64,000 nt of DNA from Allomuricauda sp. TY007 (GCF_010468565.1 NZ_WUEG01000001.1:62001-126000); one strand, 5' to 3'; shown: positions 42,359 to 51,939, counted from the stretch's first letter. The notes: a model not told the origin generated them from the letters alone. Program-made: numbers and translations.

Positions 42359-43348
42359 ATGTACCCACTCATACGAAACAGAAGACTCCGCGCATCCGAA
42401 TCCATTAGAAGATTGGTTCGGGAAACCACCTTGACCCCAGATGACTTTCTGGTACCTTTATTTGTTACCGAAGGAAAAGAAGTCAAGGAAGAAATACCTT
42501 CCATGCCCAACTATTTTAGGTTGAGTTTGGACAATTTGGAGAAAGAAGTGAAGGAACTCTGGAAAATGGGACTTTGCTCCGTGCTTCTTTTTGTAAAGGT
42601 CGATGATAAACTGAAGGACAACAAAGGAACCGAGGCCCTGAATCCCAATGGTTTGATGCAGCGTGCCATAAAAACCGTAAAAAATGCCTGTCCACAAATG
42701 TTGGTGATGACCGATGTGGCTCTGGACCCATTTTCATCTTATGGACACGACGGTATTGTGGCCGAAGGGCAAATCCTGAACGATGAAACTGCAGAGGTTC
42801 TGGCTGAAATGAGCGTATCCCACGCGAAGGCAGGCGCCGATTTTGTAGCACCCAGCGATATGATGGACGGCAGAATACTCACCATTCGCGAAGCTTTGGA
42901 GGACGAAGGTTTCATCAATACGGGGATTATGGCCTATTCCGCCAAATACGCCAGCGCATTTTACGGGCCTTTCCGCGACGCTCTTGACTCCGCACCAGTT
43001 GACATTGCCAATGTACCCAAGGACAAAAAGACTTATCAAATGGATTATGCCAATCGGTATGAAGCCATCAAGGAAACTCAAATGGACATTGACGAAGGTG
43101 CCGATATCGTCATGGTAAAACCCGGATTGTGCTATTTGGACATTGTTCGAGAAATCAAAAATGAGGTCGAAGTGCCCGTTGCCGTATATCAAGTTTCTGG
43201 CGAGTATGCCATGGTCAAAGCTGCCGCGGAAAAAGGTTGGTTGGACCACGATGCCGTGATGTTGGAACAACTTACGGCCATTAAAAGGGCTGGTGCGGAT
43301 ATTATTGCCAGTTATTTTGCGAAGGATTTTATCCGAACTTTGGGATAA
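42359..43348 (+). CDS. hemB: Delta-aminolevulinic acid dehydratase (porphobilinogen synthase)
   Basis: A 329-residue TIM-barrel enzyme that condenses two 5-aminolevulinates. The Schiff-base lysines are K196 (MAYSAKYASAFYGPFRDA) and K254 (MVKPGLCYLD). The loop DVALDPFSSYGHDG (119-132) has Asp and Ala where zinc-type enzymes have Cys, so this is the zinc-independent, Mg2+-type enzyme. It is 21 bp after the PhzF gene, and completes the porphobilinogen supply for hemC. Confidence 0.95.
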   Translation: MYPLIRNRRLRASESIRRLVRETTLTPDDFLVPLFVTEGKEVKEEIPSMPNYFRLSLDNLEKEVKELWKMGLCSVLLFVKVDDKLKDNKGTEALNPNGLMQRAIKTVKNACPQMLVMTDVALDPFSSYGHDGIVAEGQILNDETAEVLAEMSVSHAKAGADFVAPSDMMDGRILTIREALEDEGFINTGIMAYSAKYASAFYGPFRDALDSAPVDIANVPKDKKTYQMDYANRYEAIKETQMDIDEGADIVMVKPGLCYLDIVREIKNEVEVPVAVYQVSGEYAMVKAAAEKGWLDHDAVMLEQLTAIKRAGADIIASYFAKDFIRTLG

Positions 43349-43361
43349 ACCTTACACCAAA

Positions 43362-44669
43362 ATGAAAAAACTAGCAGTTTCATTGTTCTTCATCACTTTA
43401 GTGATACCTTTTGGGTTTGCCCAACGAGAGCTTATACACGCTTATCCCTCCAAATTAGGGCTCGATGAGGCTTACATCAACCAAAAGGTGGATTCCATTA
43501 TGGAAATGGGTATCGATAGTTTGGCTTTTCCCGGGGCACAGCTCTTGGTGGCCAAGAACGATACCGTTATTTTCCACAAAGCTTATGGCTTCCACACCTA
43601 CGACAGCATTCAACCCGTGGCCTTGAACGATCTATACGATTTGGCCTCGGTTACCAAAATTTCGGGGCCCTTGCCTGCCCTGATGAAGTTGGTGGACGAA
43701 GGCAAGCTAGACCTAGATAAACCATTCAGTACATATTGGGACCCATGGAAGCGAAGAAAGGACAAAAAAGACCTAACGCTTCGCGAGATTTTGGCGCATC
43801 AGGCTGGTTTGGTGCCCTACATCGTTTTTTTGCAGAAGGTGCTACGGAAGAATGGTAAAATCAAAAGACGCTTTGTTCGGAATTTTTCCCATAAAAGATT
43901 TGAAGGACAAGTGTATGATGGGCTCTACATCAACAATCGTTTTGAGCGAAAAATGAACCGAATCATTAACCGCTCCGAAGTTTCAGATGAGAAGAAATAC
44001 AAATATTCCGGGCTTACGTTTCTCATCTTTCCAAGTTTGATAGAACAGCTCACAGGAACCGACTATCAAACGTATTTGGATGAAAATTTCTATCAACCTT
44101 TAGGTTGTCATACCTTGGGATACCTGCCCAAAGAAAACAACTACGTGAACGCCATTGTGCCCACCGAAATGGATTCACTCTTCCGAAAAACGGTGGTAAA
44201 AGGTTGGGTGCACGACGAAAATGCTTCGCTCAAAGGCGGAGTTTCGGGCAATGCAGGGTTGTTCGGAACAGCTGATGATCTGGCCAAATTGATGCTCTTT
44301 TATCAAAATTATGGCGAGGTAGATGGCCAACAGCTCATTTCGGCTGAAACGGTAAAGGAATTCACCAAAGTGCAATATCCCGAAAATGAAAATCGTCGGG
44401 GATTGGGCTTCGACAAACCTTTGCTGGATAATGCCGAACTCCCATTGGAAGAGGCCTACCCCTCTCCTTTGGCAAGTCCCAAAAGTTTTGGGCACTCGGG
44501 TTTTACGGGAACTTTTGTGTGGGCCGACCCGGAAAACAAGTTGGCCTTTATTTTTCTATCCAACAGAGTCTATCCTTCTAGGGACCATCGTCAATTGTAC
44601 AATTTAAATATTCGAACGGCGCTTCAGGATATTTTCTATAAAGCTGGGGGATTAAACGTTCAAAATTGA
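43362..44669 (+). CDS. Secreted serine hydrolase (class C beta-lactamase-like)
   Basis: A 435-residue exported enzyme with signal MKKLAVSLFFITLVIPFGFAQ. The SxxK nucleophile motif is SVTK (96-99); KYSGLTFL holds the Tyr motif, and HSGFTGTFVWADP is the third box. Such proteins (PF00144) are esterases or peptidases as often as beta-lactamases. The start ATG 43362 is chosen because the upstream frame (from 43293) overlaps hemB and lacks a signal. It is only 13 bp after hemB and probably shares its transcript. Confidence 0.88.
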   Translation: MKKLAVSLFFITLVIPFGFAQRELIHAYPSKLGLDEAYINQKVDSIMEMGIDSLAFPGAQLLVAKNDTVIFHKAYGFHTYDSIQPVALNDLYDLASVTKISGPLPALMKLVDEGKLDLDKPFSTYWDPWKRRKDKKDLTLREILAHQAGLVPYIVFLQKVLRKNGKIKRRFVRNFSHKRFEGQVYDGLYINNRFERKMNRIINRSEVSDEKKYKYSGLTFLIFPSLIEQLTGTDYQTYLDENFYQPLGCHTLGYLPKENNYVNAIVPTEMDSLFRKTVVKGWVHDENASLKGGVSGNAGLFGTADDLAKLMLFYQNYGEVDGQQLISAETVKEFTKVQYPENENRRGLGFDKPLLDNAELPLEEAYPSPLASPKSFGHSGFTGTFVWADPENKLAFIFLSNRVYPSRDHRQLYNLNIRTALQDIFYKAGGLNVQN

Positions 44670-44709
44670 TTCCTATTCCCTATCTTGGTACTAAAGATTC
44701 TACCATTTT

Positions 44710-45831
44710 ATGGGACTACTTATATTTTACGCCCTTATTTCCATTTTCTTCTCATTTCTTTGCTCCATTTTGGAGGCGGTTCTATTGAGCGTCACACCCA
44801 CTTTTATCAATATAAAAAAGCAAGAGGGTAAAGATTATGCAAGCTCTCTGGAAAAGCTTAAAAAGGATGTTGATAAACCTTTGATCGCCATTCTCACCCT
44901 AAACACCATTGCGCATACCGTTGGTGCCATTTTGGTAGGGGTACAGGCAAAAGTTGCTTATGCTGAAATGTATGGATCTACAAAACGAAGCTTTTTTGGG
45001 ATGGCCTTTACCGAAGATCTTATGGTCGGTATTGTCTCTACCCTGATGACCATATTGATTTTGGTCGCCTCAGAAATCATTCCAAAGACCATTGGAGCGA
45101 CCTTTTGGAAGCAACTGGCCAACTTTACCAGCAAAGCACTGAACATTATGGTATTTGTGCTTAAATGGACGGGGTTGCTATGGTTGTTGCAGCTTTTCAC
45201 CAAATTGGTGGGTGCAAAAGCCGAACATGGCAGTGTGTTGAATCGGGAGGATTTTAGTGCTATGACCGAAATTGCCCATGAAGAAGGTGTGTTCAAGGAA
45301 TCGGAATCGAAAATGATCAAAAACCTACTTTATTTTGATGAGATCTTGGCACGTGATGTAATGACCCCAAGAACTGTAATGAAAGTGGCATCCGAAGACA
45401 CTACCATAAAGAAGTTTTTTGAAAAAAACAGACCCTTGCGCTTTTCAAGAATTCCGTTGTACAAAGATCGGATGGACAACATTACGGGCTTCTTTTTAAA
45501 AGATGAGTTGTTGGAAGCCATCATCAATAAAAAGGGGAATGAAAAATTATCTACGATCAGAAGGGAAATACTGGTAACAAATCGTAGTAAGTCCATAAAT
45601 GACCTTTTCAAAAAGTTTGTACAGAAAAGAGAACATATTTCTTTGGTAGTGGACGAGTATGGTTCGGTAAGCGGATTGGTTACTATGGAAGATGTGATCG
45701 AAACCTTGCTCGGATTGGAGATTATGGACGAAAGCGACAATGTGGAAAACCTACAAACACTCGCCAGAAAAAACTGGGAAACTCGTGCAAAGCGACTGGG
45801 AATTATTGAAGGTGAGAATGAAATAGAGTAA
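44710..45831 (+). CDS. CNNM/CorC-family membrane protein (DUF21 and CBS domains)
   Basis: A 373-residue protein of the hemolysin C/CNNM family. A DUF21 membrane domain with about four helices spans 1-160 (FSFLCSILEAVLLS, NTIAHTVGAILVG, SEIIPKTIGA). Two CBS domains follow (210-330; RDVMTPRTVMKVASED, LVVDEYGSVSGLVTMEDVIETLLG in part). The family is linked to magnesium transport or its control. No CorC_HlyC C-terminal domain is obvious, so it is shorter than many relatives. Its stop overlaps the ogt start (TAATG). Confidence 0.9.
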   Translation: MGLLIFYALISIFFSFLCSILEAVLLSVTPTFINIKKQEGKDYASSLEKLKKDVDKPLIAILTLNTIAHTVGAILVGVQAKVAYAEMYGSTKRSFFGMAFTEDLMVGIVSTLMTILILVASEIIPKTIGATFWKQLANFTSKALNIMVFVLKWTGLLWLLQLFTKLVGAKAEHGSVLNREDFSAMTEIAHEEGVFKESESKMIKNLLYFDEILARDVMTPRTVMKVASEDTTIKKFFEKNRPLRFSRIPLYKDRMDNITGFFLKDELLEAIINKKGNEKLSTIRREILVTNRSKSINDLFKKFVQKREHISLVVDEYGSVSGLVTMEDVIETLLGLEIMDESDNVENLQTLARKNWETRAKRLGIIEGENEIE

Positions 45832-46301
45832 TGGAAACTGCTTATATACAGACTCCTATTGGAACAGCAGAGTTAAAAGGTGATGCAAATGGCCTTGCAT
45901 CTATCTCTGTTTTGAACAATAATAAACCACATGGTATAGTTCCTGATACTTTACAGGATGCTGCCCAGCAATTTCAAGAATATTTTGATGGAGACCGAAA
46001 GGTATTCAACCTTAAATTAAACCCTTCGGGCACCGAATTTCAGAAGAGAGTTTGGGATGCCCTTTTAAAAATACCTTTTGGAAAAACCATTTCTTATTTG
46101 GAACTTTCCAAACAACTAGGCGATGTAAAAGCCATTCGTGCAGTAGCCTCGGCCAATGGCAAAAATCCACTTTGGATTGTGGTTCCCTGTCATCGTGTAA
46201 TCGGAACCAACGGAGACCTCACAGGATATGCAGGTGGACTGCATAGAAAAAAATGGTTATTGGAACACGAGAGTCCTGCCAAGCAGACGACTCTTTTTTA
46301 A
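45831..46301 (+). CDS. ogt: Methylated-DNA--protein-cysteine S-methyltransferase
   Basis: A 156-residue DNA repair protein that transfers the alkyl group from O6-alkylguanine to its own C120 in IVVPCHRVIG. The helix-turn-helix region FQKRVWDALLKIPFGKTISYLELSK in part and the SANGKNP turn precede it. It overlaps the CorC-like gene by one base and is followed 9 bp later by the exonuclease gene, so three genes form one unit. Confidence 0.95.
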   Translation: METAYIQTPIGTAELKGDANGLASISVLNNNKPHGIVPDTLQDAAQQFQEYFDGDRKVFNLKLNPSGTEFQKRVWDALLKIPFGKTISYLELSKQLGDVKAIRAVASANGKNPLWIVVPCHRVIGTNGDLTGYAGGLHRKKWLLEHESPAKQTTLF

Positions 46302-46310
46302 TTGGCTGCC

Positions 46311-47024
46311 ATGCTTTATAAACTTAACCTGGAGCATATCCTTTTTTTGGATATCGAGACCGTACCCCAACAACAACATTTCACCGATTTGGATGAAACT
46401 GCCCAGCTATTATGGGAACAAAAAACGCAGTACCAGCGCAAAGAAGAGTTCACGCCCGAAGAATTTTACGACCGAGCCGGTATTTGGGCCGAGTTTGGGA
46501 AAATCGTTTGTATCTCTGTGGGTTATTTTGTCCATAAAGGTGATGTAAGAAGTTTTAGGGTCACTTCCTTTCACGGCAAAGAAATCGAAATCCTTAAACA
46601 GTTCAAACATTTGCTTAAAGATCATTTTAGCCAGGTTAAGCATCTTTTGTGTGCTCACAATGGCAAAGAGTTCGATTTTCCCTATATCGCCCGCAGAATG
46701 GTGATAAACGGCATCAATCTACCCTACAAACTAGATTTATTCGGTAAAAAACCTTGGGAAGTTCCTCATTTGGATACCATGGAACTCTGGAAGTTTGGCG
46801 ACTACAAACATTACACCTCCTTAAAACTGTTGGCACATGTGCTGGGCATTCCATCTCCCAAAGATGATATGGATGGCAGTATGGTAAAAGATGTGTTTTA
46901 TATGGAAAACGATATTGATAGAATCATCAGGTATTGTGAATTGGACGTGGTTACAACTGCACAAGTATTCTTACGGTTACGAAATGAAGAACTTCTGACC
47001 GATAGCGAGATCAAGAAGATTTGA
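46311..47024 (+). CDS. PolB-like 3'-5' exonuclease
   Basis: A 237-residue RNase H-fold nuclease. LFLDIETVP (D and E of motif I, about 13-17), HNGKEFDFPYIARRM (motif II) and DRIIRYCELDVVTTAQVFLR (motif III Asp/Tyr) give the DEDD active site. Family members are called predicted 3'-5' exonuclease related to the PolB exonuclease domain. ATG 46311 is preferred to TTG 46302. Its place after ogt suggests a DNA-repair unit. Confidence 0.88.
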   Translation: MLYKLNLEHILFLDIETVPQQQHFTDLDETAQLLWEQKTQYQRKEEFTPEEFYDRAGIWAEFGKIVCISVGYFVHKGDVRSFRVTSFHGKEIEILKQFKHLLKDHFSQVKHLLCAHNGKEFDFPYIARRMVINGINLPYKLDLFGKKPWEVPHLDTMELWKFGDYKHYTSLKLLAHVLGIPSPKDDMDGSMVKDVFYMENDIDRIIRYCELDVVTTAQVFLRLRNEELLTDSEIKKI

Positions 47025-47333
47025 AATCGGATGTCAGATATCAAATTTAAGGACTTGGACATCTTAAGCGATGATTGTCAGTCTGAGCGCGCCTACCGGG
47101 CAGGGAGCGAAGAATCTATTGTTCATCGGTCATTAATAACTGTAAAATGTTCTGACACGAATTCCACCAATTATCACGAAACTAATCTTAAAATTTGAGA
47201 TGATACCTAGTCTTGATTTATTGGTTCTCTGCTGTTGGACAGGGAGCGAAGAATCTCGTCATGCTGAACTCGTTTCAGCATCTCATCATAAAATGTGTGA
47301 CCCTGAAATAAATTCAAGGTGACGGGAATTCAA
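47025..47333. repeat. Convergent spacer with dispersed-repeat copies
   Basis: The 17-mer CAGGGAGCGAAGAATCT occurs at 47101-47117 and again, identical, at 47240-47256. Right after the second copy, 47257-47324 is a 68-bp element (CGTCATGCTGAAC ... GGTGACG) with two hairpin halves, of the type scattered in Bacteroidota genomes. The spacer separates convergent genes and may also act in transcription termination. No gene is seen. Confidence 0.75.
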
Positions 47334-49529
47334 TCAGTTCTTATAAAACTTCGTGCTTTTGATTCCCGAGTAATCCTGAACCACCAGTACATACAATCCA
47401 GAAGACAAAGAGGACACATTGATGGAACCTTCGGTCTTTCCTTTTTTAATCACGTTGCCAGAAGTGGTCACGATGGAGAACTCCGCATCTTTGGACAAAT
47501 CCGCCTCCACGTTTAAATAATCAACAGCGGGATTCGGATAAATGGTTATGTTCAATTCCTGAGGGACAAACATCGGGGTATTTTGTATCAGCACTGTTTC
47601 TTCTCCTTTAAACTCAAACGCAATGGTCTCAGAGAATTCGGACACGACATTCTCGGTACAGATAGAACGAACACGGGCTTCGTACACTTTGCCTTCTTCC
47701 AAAGCGGTAAGCTCAAAGTTATTTTCCCAAATCAATTCACTTTCCCAATTGTCTGTATCAACGCTCTTGTATTGCACTTCAAATAACGTTTCTTCAGCAT
47801 CGCCCCAAGAAATGGTTGTGCCCTCGTTGGAGGATCCTTCCAAATCCACATCCGAAGGAGGTGCTATGGAACAATTGGACACTTGTGCCCCGGAAACAAT
47901 CAAGGAAAAATCTTGAAGACCATTTTTTAACCCACCCTTGTGCGAAATAGTAATGGTGTAAGCACCTGTTGCATTTTCTACTTCAATACGTTCAAAAGGA
48001 TCAACCGTATTATCCCCTTTAATAGCGGAGTCGTTGGCCTTGGCAGGGTTCAATTTCCATGGAAAATGGGTTTCTCCGTCCTTGGTGATTCTAATATCCA
48101 AATCGTTCATCAAAGCGGCTCGGGTACTGTTAAGCTCTCCTCGGTTTATGTATTCCGATTCAGGGTCTGTCCAAGATATGGAAGCCATCAATGGTTCATT
48201 TTCCATGGCCAAAACCGTTATGGAGTAGGTTTCTCCGTCTGATAGCGTTTCTTCGTTTATCAAGGTGGTGTATTCTTTATTCTGAAGCACCTCTGCCGCA
48301 GATTTGGCATTCATTATACCCCAACCCATTTTATAATCCGGTCCTTTGGCATCCACATCATCGGCAGTGTGAAGCGCAAGTCCTTTTAAGGTAGCCGCTT
48401 TCATATAGGAACCAAAAAGCTCTTCGTAATACTGTTGCAACAACAAAAGTGAGCCTGTAACCCCAGGGGCCGCCATGGAAGTCCCGGCAGACACCTGATA
48501 ACTACTATTGGTGGTCGAACTTGTGGAAAGAATATCTCCTCCATCTCCTGCCAAGTCTGGTTTTATGCGACCGTCATCTACCGGTCCAAAGCTGCTATAT
48601 CCCGCAACCGATGCTTTTTTTAAATCACCGTTGCCATCAATTTCCGTGTTGGCACCGGCAATGGTCAATCCGTTTTTGGTTGTGGTAAAGCCCAATAAAA
48701 GATCAAAGCCATCGGCGGTTTTACCAAAATTTGGTGTTTCGTTATCATAAGATTTTTGTGCGTTCCCCGCTGCTGTCACCATTAGGTAATAAGGAGCATT
48801 GTACATGATCCTGTCCCAGTCCTGGGTTACTTTAATATAGGCGCCAAAATACCAATCTGGCACCCTATCGGACAAAATTCCGTAGGAATGATTGCTCAAC
48901 AAAAGTCCATTGGCAGCGGCCTCTGCCACTTCAATTTTATCGCGGCTCCAATCGTGGGTCAAGGCTTGTGCCCCATAGGCAGCACCTTTGGCACTGGGTT
49001 CCACACCGGCAGAAATAAGGTTACCTGTTACCAAAGTGGCATGCAGACTTATCTCATCGGCATTATCGGCATTCTTTGCCCTGGTATCAAACTCCTGATG
49101 AGAGGACAAAGCCACACCGGAATCCCAAACACCAACTTCCATGCCCCTACCTGTTAAACCTAAATTTAGCAGTCCTTTATCATAAAGTGTATGAGCCCTT
49201 GAAGTTTGGGATGCGTAATCGTTTAAGGTAGTATAGTAAAGAGGCGTTCCATCGGTACCAATATCCTTTAAAGCTATTTGTGTACCGCTATTGTTTTTTT
49301 CTGAAGCTATAAGTCCTTTGAACTTTATCAGATCGCCTATTTTTTTAAGCTTGGACTGGTGTTCAATTTCCATTTCGGAAATAAAAGAGGATATTTTCCC
49401 TTGGTCGTAGGAAAAACGAATTTGCTCTTTTGCACTTTTGGATTGGGCAAATATGGTAACTACGCCTAGAAGCGAAAATAAAAAGGAGAAAATTACTCCC
49501 TTAACCCCTATAGGAAAACGATAGTCCAT
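47334..49529 (-). CDS. Secreted S8 (subtilisin-like) protease with type IX sorting domain
   Basis: A 731-residue protein. A signal peptide occupies about 10-29. The catalytic triad is D136 (VGVWDSG), H163 (SLHATLVTGNL) and S351 (SAGTSMAAPG). After the protease come a beta-sandwich region, a fibronectin type III-like domain (about 560-645) and a C-terminal type A T9SS sorting domain (IYPNPAVDYLNV ... GLYVLVVQD ... KSTKFYKN) that directs export across the outer membrane. It is likely a digestive extracellular protease. A tandem TCGAT element lies upstream at 49581-49618. Confidence 0.93.
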   Translation of the reverse strand: MDYRFPIGVKGVIFSFLFSLLGVVTIFAQSKSAKEQIRFSYDQGKISSFISEMEIEHQSKLKKIGDLIKFKGLIASEKNNSGTQIALKDIGTDGTPLYYTTLNDYASQTSRAHTLYDKGLLNLGLTGRGMEVGVWDSGVALSSHQEFDTRAKNADNADEISLHATLVTGNLISAGVEPSAKGAAYGAQALTHDWSRDKIEVAEAAANGLLLSNHSYGILSDRVPDWYFGAYIKVTQDWDRIMYNAPYYLMVTAAGNAQKSYDNETPNFGKTADGFDLLLGFTTTKNGLTIAGANTEIDGNGDLKKASVAGYSSFGPVDDGRIKPDLAGDGGDILSTSSTTNSSYQVSAGTSMAAPGVTGSLLLLQQYYEELFGSYMKAATLKGLALHTADDVDAKGPDYKMGWGIMNAKSAAEVLQNKEYTTLINEETLSDGETYSITVLAMENEPLMASISWTDPESEYINRGELNSTRAALMNDLDIRITKDGETHFPWKLNPAKANDSAIKGDNTVDPFERIEVENATGAYTITISHKGGLKNGLQDFSLIVSGAQVSNCSIAPPSDVDLEGSSNEGTTISWGDAEETLFEVQYKSVDTDNWESELIWENNFELTALEEGKVYEARVRSICTENVVSEFSETIAFEFKGEETVLIQNTPMFVPQELNITIYPNPAVDYLNVEADLSKDAEFSIVTTSGNVIKKGKTEGSINVSSLSSGLYVLVVQDYSGIKSTKFYKN

Positions 49530-49580
49530 AATTGAGTTTATGGTAAGATTTGGACTACGAATATATAGCGATATGTGCCA

Positions 49581-49618
49581 TTTATCGATAAAATTCCTAC
49601 TTTATTCGATGAAATGCA
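49581..49618. promoter_or_regulatory. Tandem palindromic sites upstream of the S8 protease
   Basis: TTTATCGATAAA (49581-49592) is a perfect palindrome, and a related TTTATTCGATGAAA begins at 49601, with the CGAT cores 21 bp apart. The 14-mer TTCGATGAAATGCA at 49605-49618 recurs exactly at 62905-62918. The pair lies about 50-90 bp before the protease start codon. Confidence 0.45.
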
Positions 49619-49681
49619 TAGCGTTTTACTTCTTTCTGTTGTGAAAATTCACTTTTACGTGGTGTAATTTTTTTCTCACAA

Positions 49682-50698
49682 TCATTTCTTGCTTTCATCC
49701 AATACAATATATACAGGAAAATGATCACTATAGCCCCCCAAATATTTCTTTCCAGCAAAAGTTCTGAAAGGATTTCCTTTGTATTTGCCCTTCCATTCTT
49801 TTAAAAATCTTGGTGAAAATATTTTTGCTTCTACAAAATTGTGGGTGTCCTTTTCGTAGTTCAAAAAACTGTGCGAGAGCAATATTTGATCGAACAAACT
49901 CCATTCCCCTTTGTAATTGGCACTGCCCGATACAGGGGATAACAGTTTTTTCATAGGGTTGATGAATTTTCCTGTGTCCATAAGTGTTTGGATGCTTTCC
50001 GAATTGGGGTCATCATTAAAATCGCCCATAACAATAATGTTTGAACCATTCCCTTGTATGGCATCAAGTTTTTGAAGAATGGTTTCCGCTGCCTTGATGC
50101 GCTTATAGCTGGTTTCCTCGGCTCCTTCCCTACGGGATGGCCAATGGTTCACAAAAACATGGACTTCTTCTTGATGTAACTTACCGTGTACATATAAAAT
50201 ATCTCGGGTAAGGTCTCTATCGCCATTTGTATTTTGTACCATCAAAGGAATGGTCTCGGCATCGAGCACCTCAAAATGTTCTTTATGGTAAATCAGGGCC
50301 GTATCTATTCCTCGCTCATCAGGGGAATCAAAATGTATTACTCCATAATCTATATCTCGCAGTTGTTTTGATCGTAAAAGCGATTTAATTACTCCTTTAT
50401 TTTCAACTTCGGCCATGCCTACCAAAACCGGGGGATGATTACTTTCTTCCAATCCAATTCTAGAAATAGCCCTGGAAATTTTATTGGCTTTGTTCCAAAA
50501 TTTAGATTTGTTCCACCTTTTAAACCCCTTTGGGGTAAAATCATCATCCAACAGATACGGGTCATCTTTGGTGTCAAAGAAATTTTCGAGATTATAAAAT
50601 GCTATCGTGTATCTGTTTTCCTTTTTATGCAAGATCCCTGTTTCTTTTTCCAATGATTCAATAGAAATGCCAAAGTACAAAAATAGCTTCCAAAACAT
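49682..50698 (-). CDS. Endonuclease/exonuclease/phosphatase family protein
   Basis: A 338-residue enzyme of the EEP fold (nucleases, phosphodiesterases, sphingomyelinases). YTIAFYNLENFFDTKDD (Asn/Glu of the metal site), MAEVENKGV, FVNHWPSRRE (Asp/Asn/His region) and IVMGDFNDDPNSES are seen; the C-terminal SDHFPVYIVLD carries the catalytic Asp/His. No signal peptide is clear. A minus-strand -7 box TATTTTTG (50685-50678) falls just inside the annotated start, so the true start may be some codons further in. It is divergent from hflX with 29 bp between starts. Confidence 0.83.
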   Translation of the reverse strand: MFWKLFLYFGISIESLEKETGILHKKENRYTIAFYNLENFFDTKDDPYLLDDDFTPKGFKRWNKSKFWNKANKISRAISRIGLEESNHPPVLVGMAEVENKGVIKSLLRSKQLRDIDYGVIHFDSPDERGIDTALIYHKEHFEVLDAETIPLMVQNTNGDRDLTRDILYVHGKLHQEEVHVFVNHWPSRREGAEETSYKRIKAAETILQKLDAIQGNGSNIIVMGDFNDDPNSESIQTLMDTGKFINPMKKLLSPVSGSANYKGEWSLFDQILLSHSFLNYEKDTHNFVEAKIFSPRFLKEWKGKYKGNPFRTFAGKKYLGGYSDHFPVYIVLDESKK

Positions 50699-50702
50699 TG
50701 CT

Positions 50703-50710
50703 TAAATTTG
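50703..50710 (+). promoter_or_regulatory. -7 box of hflX
   Basis: TAAATTTG fits TAnnTTTG exactly, 17 bp before ATG 50728. Confidence 0.5.
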
Positions 50711-50727
50711 TACTCTAAACCTGTTCG

Positions 50728-51939
50728 ATGCTAGAAAAGAAGTCAATTGAATATGAAAAGGCGGTACTGATTGGTGTAATGAATCAGCACCAAGACGAAG
50801 CCAAGGTAAAAGAGTACTTGGACGAGCTTGAATTTTTGACATACACTGCCGGTGGCGAAGTTGAGAAAAGATTTGTGCAGCGCATTGATGTGCCCAATCC
50901 CAAAACTTACATTGGAAGCGGTAAAATGGAAGAGGTACGCCAATTTGTGAAGGAGAATGAAATAGGTTCCGTAATCTTTGATGATGAACTATCGCCTGCA
51001 CAACAGAACAATGTTGAAAAACTACTGCGCTGTAAAGTGCTGGATAGAACCAGTTTGATTCTGGACATATTTGCCCAAAGGGCCAAGACAAGTTATGCCA
51101 GAACCCAGGTAGAGTTGGCCCAATACGAATATCTTTTACCAAGATTGACCGGTCTTTGGACGCACTTGGAGCGGCAACGGGGTGGTATTGGCATGCGTGG
51201 TCCCGGTGAAACGGAAATTGAAACGGATAGACGTATTGTTCGTGACCGCATTGCCTTGCTCAAAAAGAAACTTGCCAAAATAGACCGCCAAATGGAAACC
51301 CAGCGCGGTAACCGTGGCTCTTTGGTTCGGGTTGCTTTGGTGGGATATACCAACGTTGGCAAATCTACCTTAATGAACGTGATCAGCAAAAGCGATGTGT
51401 TTGCAGAGAACAAACTTTTTGCTACGCTGGACACCACTGTTCGCAAAGTGGTACTCGGAAACCTTCCTTTTCTATTGAGTGATACAGTGGGGTTCATCAG
51501 AAAGTTGCCGACCCAATTGGTAGAGAGTTTTAAAAGTACCTTGGATGAGGTTCGCGAGGCCGACCTACTTCTGCATGTGGTAGATATTTCGCATCCTAAT
51601 TTTGAAGAGCATATTGCCTCGGTAAATCAAATTTTGGACGAAATTGATAGTTCTGGAAAACCCTGCATCATGGTCTTTAACAAAATAGACCAATACCACC
51701 CGGAAACTATTGATGAAGACGATTTGGTTACGGAACGCACAACTGCCCATTTTACATTGGAGGAATGGAAGAAAACCTATTTTAATAAGCTCGGGGACAA
51801 AGCACTGTTTATCTCTGCATTGAACAAGGAAAACATGGACGAATTCAGGAAGCGAGTCTACGATGCAGTGCGAGATATCCACGTCACCCGTTTCCCATAC
51901 AACAACTTTTTGTATCCGGAACATTTGGATGAGTATTAA
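50728..51939 (+). CDS. hflX: GTPase HflX (ribosome-splitting)
   Basis: A 403-residue GTPase that splits or rescues stalled 70S ribosomes, especially after heat or stress. The N-terminal HflX domain has KTYIGSGKMEEV and FDDELSPAQQNNVEK, a glycine-rich linker GGIGMRGPGETEIETDRR, then the G domain with P-loop GYTNVGKS (206-213), switch DTVGFIRKLP and NKID. The C-terminus is short. A -7 box lies at 50703. A strong terminator is 220 bp downstream at 52162. Confidence 0.95.
   Translation: MLEKKSIEYEKAVLIGVMNQHQDEAKVKEYLDELEFLTYTAGGEVEKRFVQRIDVPNPKTYIGSGKMEEVRQFVKENEIGSVIFDDELSPAQQNNVEKLLRCKVLDRTSLILDIFAQRAKTSYARTQVELAQYEYLLPRLTGLWTHLERQRGGIGMRGPGETEIETDRRIVRDRIALLKKKLAKIDRQMETQRGNRGSLVRVALVGYTNVGKSTLMNVISKSDVFAENKLFATLDTTVRKVVLGNLPFLLSDTVGFIRKLPTQLVESFKSTLDEVREADLLLHVVDISHPNFEEHIASVNQILDEIDSSGKPCIMVFNKIDQYHPETIDEDDLVTERTTAHFTLEEWKKTYFNKLGDKALFISALNKENMDEFRKRVYDAVRDIHVTRFPYNNFLYPEHLDEY

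Noticed and set aside
47025..47333. CRISPR-like direct repeats
   Set aside because: Only two copies of a 17-mer with unequal surroundings and no cas genes; they belong to dispersed repeats.
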